A stretch of 64,000 nucleotides of DNA from Bacteroidales bacterium (GCA_016707705.1 JADJHD010000003.1:62001-126000), one strand, 5' to 3'; counted from the first letter of the stretch, positions 44,753 to 55,100 are shown. The notes: generated from the sequence alone by a model not told the origin. Program-made: numbers and translations.

Positions 44753-46027
44753 GTGACTGATTTTTCTTCAAAAGCCTACCTGGATATGGAACTGCTGCGG
44801 TTTACAACTGCCGGCAGTGTTGATGATGGTAAAAGTACGCTGATTGGCCGTCTGCTTTATGATAGCAAATCAATTTTTGAAGATCAGCTGGAAGCAGTTA
44901 AAAGAGCAAGCATACAAAGAGGGAATGAGTATATCAATCTTGCCTTGCTCACTGATGGTCTGCGTGCTGAAAGGGAACAGGGAATTACCATTGATGTAGC
45001 TTATCGTTATTTTGCCACACCAAAGCGAAAGTTCATCATAGCTGATACTCCCGGCCATGTTCAGTATACCAGAAACATGGTTACCGGAGCCTCCACCGCC
45101 AATGCGGCCATAATCCTGATTGATGCCAGGAATGGAGTTACAGAGCAAACCTGCCGTCATACCTATATTGCTTCTCTTCTTCAGATTCCTCATCTGATTA
45201 TCTGTATTAACAAGATGGACCTGGTTGAGTATGCTGAAAGTGTATTCAATGAGATTCGGGAGAAATTTGAAGATTTCAGCAAGAATATGCAGATCCGCGA
45301 TTACAGGTTTGTCCCGATCTCTGCCTTGCACGGCGATAATGTTGTCAAACCTTCGGAACATATGAGCTGGTTTCAGGGCGGAACACTGCTGGATGTTCTT
45401 GAACATATACCGATTAACAGGGATTATAATATTGAGGATGCACGTTTCCCGGTTCAGTATGTTATCAGGCCGATTTCCGATGAATATCACGATTACCGTG
45501 GTTATGCCGGAAGGGTGGATGGTGGCGTTTTTCACCCAGGGGATAAAGTAACCGTGCTTCCTGACGGACATAAATCTACCATCAAATCCATCAATCTGGA
45601 TGAGACCTCCATTCAGGAAGCATATCCTCCCATGTCAGTAACCCTGCAGTTGTCGGATGATATAGATATCAGCAGGGGCGACATGATTGTGAAGGACGAC
45701 AATCTTCCTCAGGTTAGCCAGGATATAGAAATTATGATTTGCTGGATGAATCCGCGTCCAATGCAGATTAATGGCAAATATGCCCTGAAGCACACTACCC
45801 GCGATGTTCGCTGCTTGATAAAAGAAGTGCATTATAAGGTAAACGTCAATAATCTTGATCATATTGAAGATGACAAGGAAGTCAGGATGAATGATATCGC
45901 CAGGGTAAGCATTCGTACCACCAGGCCATTGTTCTTTGATTCTTACAGGAGAAACAGGCGGACCGGAGCAGTTGTACTTATTGATGAAGGAACCAATGAG
46001 ACCGTTGGTGTTGGAATGATAGAATAG
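44753..46027 (+). CDS. cysN: Sulfate adenylyltransferase subunit 1 (GTPase)
   Basis: 424 residues from GTG 44753. An elongation-factor-like GTPase with P-loop GSVDDGKST (21-29), effector RAEREQGITIDVAYRYF, G3 ADTPGHVQYTRNM and G4 INKMDLV. Two C-terminal beta-barrel domains follow. The GTPase drives the CysD reaction. There is no CysC fusion at the C-terminus. No cysH, sulfite reductase or sulfate transporter gene is in the window, so the product could feed either assimilation or sulfation. Confidence 0.97.
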   Translation: MTDFSSKAYLDMELLRFTTAGSVDDGKSTLIGRLLYDSKSIFEDQLEAVKRASIQRGNEYINLALLTDGLRAEREQGITIDVAYRYFATPKRKFIIADTPGHVQYTRNMVTGASTANAAIILIDARNGVTEQTCRHTYIASLLQIPHLIICINKMDLVEYAESVFNEIREKFEDFSKNMQIRDYRFVPISALHGDNVVKPSEHMSWFQGGTLLDVLEHIPINRDYNIEDARFPVQYVIRPISDEYHDYRGYAGRVDGGVFHPGDKVTVLPDGHKSTIKSINLDETSIQEAYPPMSVTLQLSDDIDISRGDMIVKDDNLPQVSQDIEIMICWMNPRPMQINGKYALKHTTRDVRCLIKEVHYKVNVNNLDHIEDDKEVRMNDIARVSIRTTRPLFFDSYRRNRRTGAVVLIDEGTNETVGVGMIE

Positions 46028-46151
46028 AATTATTCAGCCAGCAATATTCAGATTTATTAATGAATACCTGATGAAGGTTTAAGGGGAGAGCATTGAAGTA
46101 ATGACTTTTCCCATAGATAATTGCATTCCTTCTTAAAAATAGAAGCCTTTC

Positions 46152-46182
46152 TTGAAACAAATCGTTAAAACCTATAATTTTG
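46152..46182 (+). promoter_or_regulatory. Promoter of the C69 dipeptidase gene
   Basis: TTG, a 20-base spacer, then TAATTTTG (exact -7 box). It shows that the open frame beginning at 46180 is not used from its first codon. Confidence 0.65.
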
Positions 46183-46236
46183 ACGAATTCCGAAATTTCC
46201 AATCTCCTTATACCCTCTAAACTCAAACACAAACGT

Positions 46237-47910
46237 ATGAGAAAAGTATTTCTTCTTTCTGCAGGCTTGCTGTTATTTGTTGCATTTCCAGCTCTTGCCT
46301 GCACCAACTTCCTTGTCACTAAAGGAGCCTCTGCTGATGGTTCAACCATGATTACTTATTCAGCAGATTCACACACTCTTTTTGGAGAGCTTTATCATTG
46401 GCCTGCAGCAACCTATCCTGCCGGTGCCATGCTGGATGTTTATGAATGGGATACAGGCAAGTATCTGGGTAAGATAAAGCAGGCTGCACAAACCTTCAAC
46501 GTGGTTGGAAACATGAATGAGTATCAGGTTGCCATTGGTGAAACCACTTATGGCGGACTTGAGGAACTTGCTGATACTGCAGGAATTGTTGATTATGGTA
46601 GCCTGATTTATATTGCACTGCAGCGCTCCAAAACCGCTAGGGAGGCTATTCAGATTATGACTTCGCTGGTTGCCGAATACGGATATTACTCCGAAGGAGA
46701 ATCATTCAGCATTTCTGATCCCAATGAAGTTTGGATTATGGAAATGATTGGAAAGGGGAAACCTGAGATCATTAAGGACAAAAAAGGCCGTCAGACCGTG
46801 AAATACAATAAGGGTGCTGTATGGGTAGCCATCAGAATTCCTGATGGATATATTTCCGGACATGCCAACCATGCACGTATTACCACTTTCCCGCTCAATG
46901 ATCCAGCTAATTGCCTTTATGCTCCTGATGTTATCAGTTTTGCACGTGAAAAAGGCCTTTACAAGGGAGAAGACCAGAACTTCAGTTTCAGTGACACCTA
47001 TGACCCTCTTGATTTTGAAGGTGCACGTTTCTGTGAAGCCCGCGTTTGGAGCGGCTTTAATAAGGTTTCAAAGGGAATGGACAAATATCTTGACTATGCA
47101 AAAGGTATTGACCTTGCCAATAGGATGCCGCTTTATGTTAAGCCAGAGCATAAACTTACACTTCAGGATGTGTACGGACTGATGAGAGACTATTATCAGG
47201 GAACTCCGCTTGATATGACTAAGGATGCAGGCGCAGGACCTTATGGCTCAATCGTTCGCTGGCGTCCACTCACATGGATGGTTGATGGAGTTGAATATTG
47301 CAATGAAAGGGCTGTTTCAACACAGCAAACCGGCTTCTCATTTGTTGCTCAGTCCAGAGGCTGGCTCCCTCAAAATATTGGAGGAATCATCTGGTTTGGA
47401 GTTGATGATACCTATAGCACCGTATACTCACCTATGTATACCTGCATGACTGAAATCCCTGAAACATTTGCCGTTGGAAATGGGGATATGATGACTTACA
47501 GCGATAATGCTGCTTTCTGGGTATTCAACCAGGTTTCAAATTTTGCCTACACCCGTTACAAGGATATGATTCCTGATATTCAGGCCAAACAAACCGAACT
47601 TGAAGGTGATTATATTGCTATGGTGCCTGCTATTGATAACCTTGCAGGAGAATTGTACAAAACTTCTCCCGAAAAGGCTGTCCGTTTCCTGACTGATTTT
47701 TCAGTAAGCCAGGCAAATAACACCGTTAATGAATGGAAGAAATTATATGCACATCTGTTTACCAGGTTCATGGATGGCAATATCAAGACTGCTGTTCCCG
47801 GACAGAAGAATCCTAAGGTTTATCAGCCTGGTTATGGAGAAGATTTCTACAGAAATGTTGTGAAACAAACCGGTGATAAGTTCAAGGTTGTAGGAGGCGA
47901 AAACAAATAG
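46237..47910 (+). CDS. Secreted C69-family dipeptidase
   Basis: 557 residues from ATG 46237. The signal peptide (RKVFLLSAGLLLFVAFPALA) is followed directly by CTNFLVTKGASADGS. The cysteine right after the cleavage site is the N-terminal nucleophile of the C69 (PepD/dipeptidase A) family. Further features are GETTYGG, YGYYSEGESFSISDPNEVWIM and HANHARITTFP. It hydrolyses small peptides in the periplasm or outside the cell. Monocistronic, with its own promoter and a hairpin terminator at 47938-47971. Confidence 0.93.
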   Translation: MRKVFLLSAGLLLFVAFPALACTNFLVTKGASADGSTMITYSADSHTLFGELYHWPAATYPAGAMLDVYEWDTGKYLGKIKQAAQTFNVVGNMNEYQVAIGETTYGGLEELADTAGIVDYGSLIYIALQRSKTAREAIQIMTSLVAEYGYYSEGESFSISDPNEVWIMEMIGKGKPEIIKDKKGRQTVKYNKGAVWVAIRIPDGYISGHANHARITTFPLNDPANCLYAPDVISFAREKGLYKGEDQNFSFSDTYDPLDFEGARFCEARVWSGFNKVSKGMDKYLDYAKGIDLANRMPLYVKPEHKLTLQDVYGLMRDYYQGTPLDMTKDAGAGPYGSIVRWRPLTWMVDGVEYCNERAVSTQQTGFSFVAQSRGWLPQNIGGIIWFGVDDTYSTVYSPMYTCMTEIPETFAVGNGDMMTYSDNAAFWVFNQVSNFAYTRYKDMIPDIQAKQTELEGDYIAMVPAIDNLAGELYKTSPEKAVRFLTDFSVSQANNTVNEWKKLYAHLFTRFMDGNIKTAVPGQKNPKVYQPGYGEDFYRNVVKQTGDKFKVVGGENK

Positions 47911-47937
47911 TCGTCATCTTTAATAACAAATATCTTT

Positions 47938-47971
47938 AGATGCCCGTTGTTCATGATAGCAGCGGGCATCT
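47938..47971 (+). terminator. Terminator of the C69 dipeptidase gene
   Basis: A 9-base stem (AGATGCCCG with CGGGCATCT) 28 bases after the stop, with a 16-base loop. The T-rich tail is weak. Confidence 0.65.
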
Positions 47972-48095
47972 TCATTTATAGGATTTCAATGACAGATAGA
48001 TGCGATCGGATATTCACAGTTAAAGGGTAGGGAAGCGTCAGGTTCCGATGCTAATAAATGGTTAACAACTTGAGGTTCTGCATTTCCAAAGGACA

Positions 48096-48125
48096 TTGAA
48101 ACAAGAAAATATTAACTTATTTTTG
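48096..48125 (+). promoter_or_regulatory. Promoter of the coiled-coil membrane protein gene
   Basis: TTG, a 19-base spacer, then TATTTTTG, ending 30 bases before the ATG at 48156. Confidence 0.65.
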
Positions 48126-48155
48126 TAGAAATATTTCACTTAATGCTATCCTGTT

Positions 48156-49052
48156 ATGGAGGAGAAATCTGTTAATACCCTTGGTTATAAAATTACTATC
48201 GGAGTACTGGTGGTGATCATTGGTGTACTGAGCTATATGTTGATGAATCAGAAGAAGGAAGTAGTCTTGGTAACACAAACTTCGAACACAGAGAAACTGT
48301 CCATGCAAAACGAGCTGGATTCACTTCTTTCGGAGCATGAGCGTGTGAAGGCAGCCTATGGAACCCTGAGTGATTCACTCATGGAAAAGGATAGCATTAT
48401 TCGTCTTAAAGCCAATGAAATCAAGAAGCTTCTGGGGGCAAAATCCGAGTTGAGTGTTGTCAGGCAGAAGCTTGCTCAGCTTCAAATGATTACCAAGGGA
48501 TATGAGCGTCAGATAGATTCACTCTATACCGTTAACAGGCAATTAAGACAGGAAAATGAGAAGATCAAGATCGACTATAATCTTGAGCAGCAGAAATCAG
48601 CTGACCTTTCGAAGGACAAGGAACAGTTGAATCAAAAGATTAGCGGAGCAGCCGTTCTCAAGGCATATAAGGTGTCGGCCACTCCTTTCAAATCAAAGGG
48701 TGTTGATAAGGAAAAACTCACTGATAAAGCCTCCAGGACTGACAAGATAAAAGTTTGTTTCACCATTGGAGAGAACAAGCTGGTGAGTTCAGGTTACCAG
48801 CGCTTTTTCGTCAGAATTGCCCGTCCGGATAATACAATCTTAACCCGCGGACCTGCATATACATTCCAGTTCCTTGGACAAACCCTGCAGTTTTCAGCAA
48901 TGGAGACACTTAATTATGAGGGAGATGCTGCTGATATTTGTACCTATTATGAGCTCCCCTTAAAGGAAGCCGAATTGCCAAAAGGCAGGTACAATGTAAG
49001 CATATTCACTGAAGACAGGGAAATAGGTCAGACGTCATTCGAACTGCGTTAA
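48156..49052 (+). CDS. Membrane-anchored coiled-coil protein of unknown function
   Basis: 298 residues. A single N-terminal membrane helix at about 12-30 (ITIGVLVVIIGVLSYMLM) leads into a long coiled coil (about 45-165), rich in Leu/Glu/Lys heptads. A C-terminal beta-rich domain (about 190-298) follows, with KVCFTIGENKLV, YQRFFVRIARPDN and GRYNVSIFTEDREIGQ. The layout suggests a protein that reaches across the periplasm. I know close-looking proteins from Bacteroidota but no function. It has its own promoter and faces the PID-CTERM-like gene. Confidence 0.8.
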   Translation: MEEKSVNTLGYKITIGVLVVIIGVLSYMLMNQKKEVVLVTQTSNTEKLSMQNELDSLLSEHERVKAAYGTLSDSLMEKDSIIRLKANEIKKLLGAKSELSVVRQKLAQLQMITKGYERQIDSLYTVNRQLRQENEKIKIDYNLEQQKSADLSKDKEQLNQKISGAAVLKAYKVSATPFKSKGVDKEKLTDKASRTDKIKVCFTIGENKLVSSGYQRFFVRIARPDNTILTRGPAYTFQFLGQTLQFSAMETLNYEGDAADICTYYELPLKEAELPKGRYNVSIFTEDREIGQTSFELR

Positions 49053-49120
49053 TCCGCAAAAGGATTACTATCGAAGTTTTTTGCTCCTTGCCTTAAACAC
49101 GGGAAAATGATGTATTCCTG

Positions 49121-49381
49121 TTAGAGAACGTTGCTTTGATCTTCAGATTTTTGTGATCTTCTGAAAGCATAGAAAACGCCAAAGGCAACCAATAGGCCAA
49201 TTCCATCAGAAAGAGGAGCGCTTGGACCGGCAGCTTGATTTCCACCAAGTCCATGTCCGTTATTGGGTCCACCATTGGGAGGTGGCGGAGGAACTTGTGC
49301 TGAAAGATTGTTACTCCCAGCCAATAATATGAATATGAGTAAACAGGAGGCAACTAGGGAAAGAAGTGGAAGACGGCGCAT
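49121..49381 (-). CDS. Small secreted Pro/Gly-rich protein with PID-CTERM-like anchor
   Basis: 86 residues. A signal peptide (about 1-29, ending NLSAQ) is followed by a very short mature region, VPPPPPNGGPNNGHGLGGNQ. The C-terminus has APLSDGIGLLVAFGVFYAFRR, a hydrophobic helix followed by basic residues. This tripartite end resembles the PID-CTERM sorting signal, though with PLSDG where the paralogue at 63348-63581 has PIDGG. Both are encoded beside related multi-pass membrane proteins. It may be processed and anchored at the envelope. A strong promoter lies 20 bases upstream and divergent to the membrane protein gene. Confidence 0.8.
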   Translation of the reverse strand: MRRLPLLSLVASCLLIFILLAGSNNLSAQVPPPPPNGGPNNGHGLGGNQAAGPSAPLSDGIGLLVAFGVFYAFRRSQKSEDQSNVL

Positions 49382-49400
49382 TTCAGTTGAATTGAGGCCA

Positions 49401-49431
49401 CAAAAGTAGGTAAAATTGAAGTTAAAATCAA
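49401..49431 (-). promoter_or_regulatory. Promoter of the small PID-CTERM-like gene
   Basis: Minus strand: TTG, a 20-base spacer, then TACTTTTG (exact -7 box), 20 bases before the ATG. Confidence 0.7.
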
Positions 49432-49632
49432 GATTAATTGCATATCAGCCTTGGCTGGCTGGATTTTTAGAAGATTTATGTTTTGGTTTTGTATCAAAAA
49501 AAGTACAATTTGAGCTTAGTCAATCTGTTTTAAATTCTAATTTTAGATGAAAAGCTAAGATTTTCAGGGATGACTTTTCAATAATCATGTGATTAACAAA
49601 GAGAAATCAGTGAAAGAAATCATGAAATAGAG

Positions 49633-49640
49633 TAGTTTTG
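49633..49640 (+). promoter_or_regulatory. -7 box of the basic-N-terminus membrane protein gene
   Basis: TAGTTTTG, an exact TAnnTTTG match, 25 bases before the ATG at 49666. No -33 box is seen. Confidence 0.45.
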
Positions 49641-49665
49641 CGTTATTAACGGTATATAGTTTACA

Positions 49666-51153
49666 ATGCCACGACATAAAAGGAGACATCGTAAGGATTT
49701 AAAATATTGGGTTAAAAAACTTTTCCCTTTTGTATTTCAAAGGCGGAGGCCATCATTTCAGCCCTTTGAAAAGGCTCCTGCTGAAGCCAAATTCCTTACC
49801 CTTGAAGATATTAAAGCAGCCAGGGCTGAAGCCTTTGAAAGAGATCAGGAGGCTACAGAACCTGTGTCTCCTCCGGTTTTTGAAGATACTCAGCGTCCAC
49901 AGCTTAATTTTAAGCCAGGTCAAAACAGGAAAAAAAAATCTGCCACTTCCAGACTAAAGAGAGTATTAAAGAAGATTTCTTTCAATTCCTTCAAGAAGAA
50001 GTATAAATCCTCATCCGCAGAAAAATATCATTTTCTCACTCCTGAGGACATAAAAAGGGCAAAGGAAGCTAATGACACAGATACCTCAACCTGGCACCCG
50101 GAAGTAGAAATTGACATCTCGGTTGAAAGGCCAGAACTCGATATTCGCACAAGTACATCCCGAAAACGGAAGCATCTTAGAAAGAAACGAAGGGGATTCT
50201 TCAGTTTTTTCAATAAGAAGAAGAAAAGAAGGGAACCCTCTATTCTTTCGTCTCTGGAATTTACCATACCTGAACAGGAGAGAATTCCTGTTGCCAGCTA
50301 TATCAGACCAGTCCTGAATTCAACTGCATTATTCATAGTGGCATACCTGGTTTCCTGGTTTATTTACCAGTTCGCAGTTATGGTAACGGCATCCTTCAGC
50401 AAGATTGATTCCGTACTCTACTATTATGAAGTGATGTTTCCCATTGGTAATTACTCACCGAAATGGAATCAGACCAACATTATATTCATTACCCTTTCCG
50501 GTCCTATGATTTCTTTGATCATGGCAATCTTCTACAGGTTTGTTGTTCTAAGGAAATTTCACCCCGGAGCTCAAATGCGACAGTTCTTCGTTTGGCTTTA
50601 CCTTAATTCAATGATGCTCTTTTTTGGAGCCTTCGTTGGAGGCGCCATTACACGTCAGGGGTTTGGTTATGTTGTAGACTGGCTCTACATGAATATTGCC
50701 TTCCGAATCCTGTTCTCGCTCATATTCCTGATGCTCATTGGCTGGATTAGCTGGAAGGTTGTGAGCTATTTACCTGAAACAGTTGGTAAAGAGTCGTATA
50801 AAAACAATCGTAATGGCTATATAATAAGTCGCCTGATTATTCCCTGGTTTATTGGAGGTGGTTTAATGGTTCTGATGAAGTTATCCCCGGTGATTCCTCA
50901 GCATGAGAATATATTCAACTATGATGCTTTTACACTGGCCACTCTTATGTTTGCTGTGGTACCACCTCTCTTTAATACCAAGGTAAAGCCACATTTGCTT
51001 CAGAACAGGAAGTCCTATCCCCGCACACACAGAACAACCATTGCAGCATGGATTATTATTGCAATAGCCTTGGTTCTTCTGGTAAGGGTTGGATTATCCT
51101 ATGGAATGTATTTCATGTTTAATATCAGCCTGGATATTGGCAGATATCACTAA
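49666..51153 (+). CDS. Multi-pass membrane protein with repeated basic N-terminus (family A paralogue 1)
   Basis: 495 residues. The first 200 are hydrophilic and very basic, with three similar units. Each has a basic/aromatic patch (KKLFPFVFQRRRPSF; KKISFNSFKKKYKSS; RRGFFSFFNKKKKRREPS), and the first two are followed by FLTLEDIKAAR or FLTPEDIKRAK. About seven membrane helices follow from residue 219. The second contains SGPMISLIMA (278-287) and the third NSMMLFFGAFVGGAITR. The gene at 61324-62562 is a clear paralogue over the whole membrane part. The AGP-like helix recalls M50 site-2 proteases, but the first helix has no HExxH, so protease activity is not supported. The small PID-CTERM-like gene is divergent, 284 bases away. 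No function is known. Confidence 0.8.
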   Translation: MPRHKRRHRKDLKYWVKKLFPFVFQRRRPSFQPFEKAPAEAKFLTLEDIKAARAEAFERDQEATEPVSPPVFEDTQRPQLNFKPGQNRKKKSATSRLKRVLKKISFNSFKKKYKSSSAEKYHFLTPEDIKRAKEANDTDTSTWHPEVEIDISVERPELDIRTSTSRKRKHLRKKRRGFFSFFNKKKKRREPSILSSLEFTIPEQERIPVASYIRPVLNSTALFIVAYLVSWFIYQFAVMVTASFSKIDSVLYYYEVMFPIGNYSPKWNQTNIIFITLSGPMISLIMAIFYRFVVLRKFHPGAQMRQFFVWLYLNSMMLFFGAFVGGAITRQGFGYVVDWLYMNIAFRILFSLIFLMLIGWISWKVVSYLPETVGKESYKNNRNGYIISRLIIPWFIGGGLMVLMKLSPVIPQHENIFNYDAFTLATLMFAVVPPLFNTKVKPHLLQNRKSYPRTHRTTIAAWIIIAIALVLLVRVGLSYGMYFMFNISLDIGRYH

Positions 51154-51175
51154 TACGAATTTCCCGGATTAAGAA

Positions 51176-51811
51176 TTATTTTCTTCCGAAATCGGCTGGG
51201 ATTTCACCCCATGCAGAGGTTTCCCACTTCAGGAGTTTGTTATTCCAGGAATTGTTATGCAGCCATTGGAGAGCTTTATCCAGCACCTGAAATAATTCCG
51301 CATTTTTCGCGCTCTTTTCAAGTTTGGTATTTACCCTCTTCTGTTTTACCCATAGCAGTCCATTACGGGAATCACTGTAAAGTGGCAAGTCAAGTTTTTG
51401 TTGCTGAAGCCAGGCCAGTCCTGTAACAATTGCCAGAAACTCTCCAATATTTGTGGTTCCTTCCGGGAATGGCCCACGGTGAAAGATTTCTTCTCCTGTA
51501 GGTGTATAAACGCCCCTGTACTCTAATACTCCAGGATTACCGCTGCATGCTGCATCAACACAGATGCTTTCTCTGATCGGCCGGCCTTTGAAACTGCTTG
51601 CCATCTGTTGAGTTTCAGCTTCTTTGGATTTGCGAAAATGTTCCCATGGGTTTTCTGCAAGTGCAGCCTTGGCCTCGCTCAGCGTTTGAAAACCCTTATA
51701 CTGAGCCCCGGCAAATCCTTCAACCTGCTTCCTGCATTGTTCCCAACTATCGAAAATACCGGTCTGATTTCCTTTCCAGACTGCATAGTATCGATTTTTC
51801 TGCTTCTTCAT
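51176..51811 (-). CDS. rnhA: Ribonuclease HI with N-terminal viroplasmin domain
   Basis: 211 residues. The N-terminal caulimovirus viroplasmin-like domain (YYAVWKGNQTGIFDSWEQC, about 7-52) binds RNA/DNA hybrids. The RNase H domain has the acidic residues in ICVDAACSGNPG, IGEFLAIVTGL, LYSDSRNG and the C-terminal WGEIPADFGRK, so the catalytic set is complete. It removes RNA from RNA/DNA hybrids. It is convergent with the membrane protein gene 22 bases away. Confidence 0.95.
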   Translation of the reverse strand: MKKQKNRYYAVWKGNQTGIFDSWEQCRKQVEGFAGAQYKGFQTLSEAKAALAENPWEHFRKSKEAETQQMASSFKGRPIRESICVDAACSGNPGVLEYRGVYTPTGEEIFHRGPFPEGTTNIGEFLAIVTGLAWLQQQKLDLPLYSDSRNGLLWVKQKRVNTKLEKSAKNAELFQVLDKALQWLHNNSWNNKLLKWETSAWGEIPADFGRK

Positions 51812-52153
51812 CGGGCAAATATACCAATCAATCCAGTTCTCCTGATACTTGATGAATCCGGAAAATGAAATTTCAATAAGTTAAAGTGATAACTAAAGCA
51901 GACATCAAAACCGCAATTTAAGTTTCGGTCAAAAATGTCTGCACTATTATAAGTGTGACATTGCAAGAATCTTAATTCTATTTAAAGGTGTTGCCTGGTG
52001 ACAAAATATAGACTTGAACCTTTCCGGGTCACAATGGGCTGAAAGAGCTAAGCAAATTGAACAAACAGAGCCCTTTGGAAGTAATTATTCCCAACTAAAA
52101 GAATAAATTTGCCATGAATTTTTCCAGCAATCAACAAATTTAATCTGAGTTAA
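51812..52153. other. Divergent intergenic region
   Basis: 342 bases between rnhA and the large BACON protein gene. All frames are closed. I saw no full promoter match and no hairpin, only AT-rich sequence. Confidence 0.5.
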
Positions 52154-55100
52154 ATGAGTAAAACGGCTCTTTTCCTGACATTGCTTCTTGTTTTTCAGGT
52201 GTTCTATTTGAAATCGCAGAATCTTTCCGTTTCTCCAACGGAGATAAAACAGGGAAGTTTCCTTGGTGAAACACCTCCACTTCGGGATATTCCTCCTCTG
52301 ACTCCTCAAGAGATTCAGATAATCAAGGAAAAGGCAGAAAAGAAATTATTTAACCGGAATCTCAAGGACAGGTCCTATCCATTCTCCGAAACAGCTTTGC
52401 CTAAAGGTTCAGATCCTGCATGGCAGAAGTCGATGGGAATGAATGGAAACCCCAAGGCTCCATTGGTAAATTTTGATGCTGAAACTTCTCCATATTATCC
52501 ACCCGATTGCAATGGGGCAGCAGGTCCAAATCATTATATGCAGTCAGTAAATTGCACCTATGCCATTTATACCAAGACCGGTACTTTGGTAGCAGGACCA
52601 ACCAATATGAATACTCTCTTTTCAGGAGTAACAGGATCGACCTATAATGATGGAGACCCGATAATCCTTTATGATGAGCAGGCTCAGCGGTTTGTGGCTA
52701 CTGAATTTTCAATCAGCGGATCCAATGATTATGTTATGATTGCCGTATCTGCTACCAGCGACCCAACAGGCACATGGTACAAATACTCCTTCGACGTTGC
52801 AGATATGCCTGACTATCCAAAATTCGGGGTATGGCAGGATGGCTATTACATGGGTGACAATAACAGCGGAGGAAATGATATCTATGTATTCCAGCGATCA
52901 GTTATGATAGCCGGAGGTGCCAGCCCAGGAATGGTTGCTTTTAACAATCCCAACAGTCCTGGCTCGATTGATGGATTTATGTGCGTTCCTCCTGTTGATA
53001 ATGATGGTGTAGCAGCTCCCGCCGGGGCTCCCGGCATTTTCATAGCAGTCAACGATGATGCTATTGGCGGAGGTTCTGATCAGTTGTGGATATATGAACT
53101 TGCTGTAAACTGGACAACACCGGCTTCTTCAACATTTTCAAGGACTCAGCAATTGGCTGTCACTGCATTCGACAGTAATTTCGGCAACGACTGGACCAAC
53201 ATTGCCCAACCAGGTACTACCCAGCAATTGGATGCGATTCCCCAGGTAATAATGAATGTTCCCCAATACAGGAACTTCGGGACCTATCAGACATTGGTTT
53301 GCTGTCATTCGGTGGATGTTGACAATTCTGATCATGCCGGTATAAGATGGTACGAATTGAGAAGAGGTACCCAGACCAGCGGAAACTGGGCTGTCAGGCA
53401 GCAGGGTACCTACGCACCTGATGCACATTCCAGATGGATGGGAAGCATTATGCTGAATGGAAGCGGGAAAATCGGCCTGGGATATTCTATTTCAAGTTCA
53501 ACGGTGTATCCCGGCATACGCTTTACCGGACAGACATCAGCAGCATATAATGCAGGAAATGGAATCATGGACTTGCCGGAGGATATCATTCATACCGGCG
53601 CATATTCCCAGACAGGTGTTGAACGATGGGGTGATTATTCACAGATGTCGGTTGACCCTTCGGACGATCAGACCTTTTGGTTTACAACTCAATATATCGG
53701 AAGCGGTGGTACAAGAAAAACCAAGGTGGCTTCCTTCAAAATCGGGAATAACCCTGCAGTTGTTACTCTCCCTGCTACAGCCGTTACAGGATCAACAGCT
53801 ATTCTCAATGGAACTGTAAACCCCAATGGCTTTGCAACCAACTATCATTTTGAATGGGGAACAACCGTTAGTTACGGGAATAATACCCCAACCCTGTCAG
53901 CAGGTTCAGGATCGTCGGCAGTTCCGGTTACCGCTGATATTTCAGGGCTTACCGGCGGACAAACCTATCATTTCAGGCTGGTTGGCGTAAACAGTGATGG
54001 CACCTCCTACGGATCTGACCTTACTTTCACACCGGGAGCTGCAAGTGTTACAACTACAGCAGCCAGTTCTATCAGCCTTACCGGTGCCACCGCAGGTGGT
54101 GTGGTTGTAACCGATGGAGGATCAGTCGTTACTGCAAGGGGAATTTGCTGGGGAGTTTCTGCAAACCCACTCGTTTCCGGAAGTCATACGACTGATGGTT
54201 CTGGTGTTGGAGCCTTTACCAGTATCCTAACCGGACTTTCCTCCAATACCACCTATCATATCAGGGCATATGCAACCAATTCAAACGGCACTTATTACGG
54301 AGAGGACCTGACTTTTACAACCCTCTGTGGAATATATTCGCTTCCTTTCAGTGAGGCGTTCAGCGGAACCACAATCCCCAACTGCTGGTCGCAGATTGAC
54401 CATCAGGGAAACAATCAGGTATGGGCTTTCGGTACAATTACCGGACAAAACCCCAATCCAACGCTTACCGGAAATTATGCTTACCTGAACAGTGATGCCT
54501 ATGGTACCGGTAACTCACAAGATGCTGATCTGGTAACGCCTACTCTTGATCTTACCGGGTACACCAATGTTACCCTGCAGTTTAATCATTATTTCAAAAG
54601 CTATTCAGGCTCCGCAGGAACAGTATATTTCAGTATTGATAATGGCACTAACTGGACCCAACTTCTGCAGTATGTCACAACTTCAACAACTAATCCTGCT
54701 GCCGTAAGTACGGTAGTTGCTCAGGTTGCAGGTCAGGCAAATGTGAAATTCAAGTGGAATTATACAGGAACATGGGGATACTATTGGGCTGTTGATGATG
54801 TATTGATTACAGGTACTGCAAGCGCTCCAACACTTTCAGTTACTCCTGCGAATCAGAATGTAGGAACTGCTGCAGGCAATACTACTTTCAGTGTGGTTAG
54901 CAACTCTGCATGGACCGTCAGCAGTGATGCAGCCTGGTGTACCGTTACACCTTCGGGAACAGGAAATGGTACAATCACTGCAAACTATACTCAAAACACA
55001 GGTGCTGCGCCAAGGATTGCAACCATTACGGTGACCGTTACAGGTTTAACACCTGTGCAGGTTACAGTTACACAAGCCGGGACTGCTCCCACACTTGTGG

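Noticed and set aside
44870..45571. 233-codon minus-strand frame inside cysN
   Set aside because: Antisense to the GTPase core; no promoter and no family.
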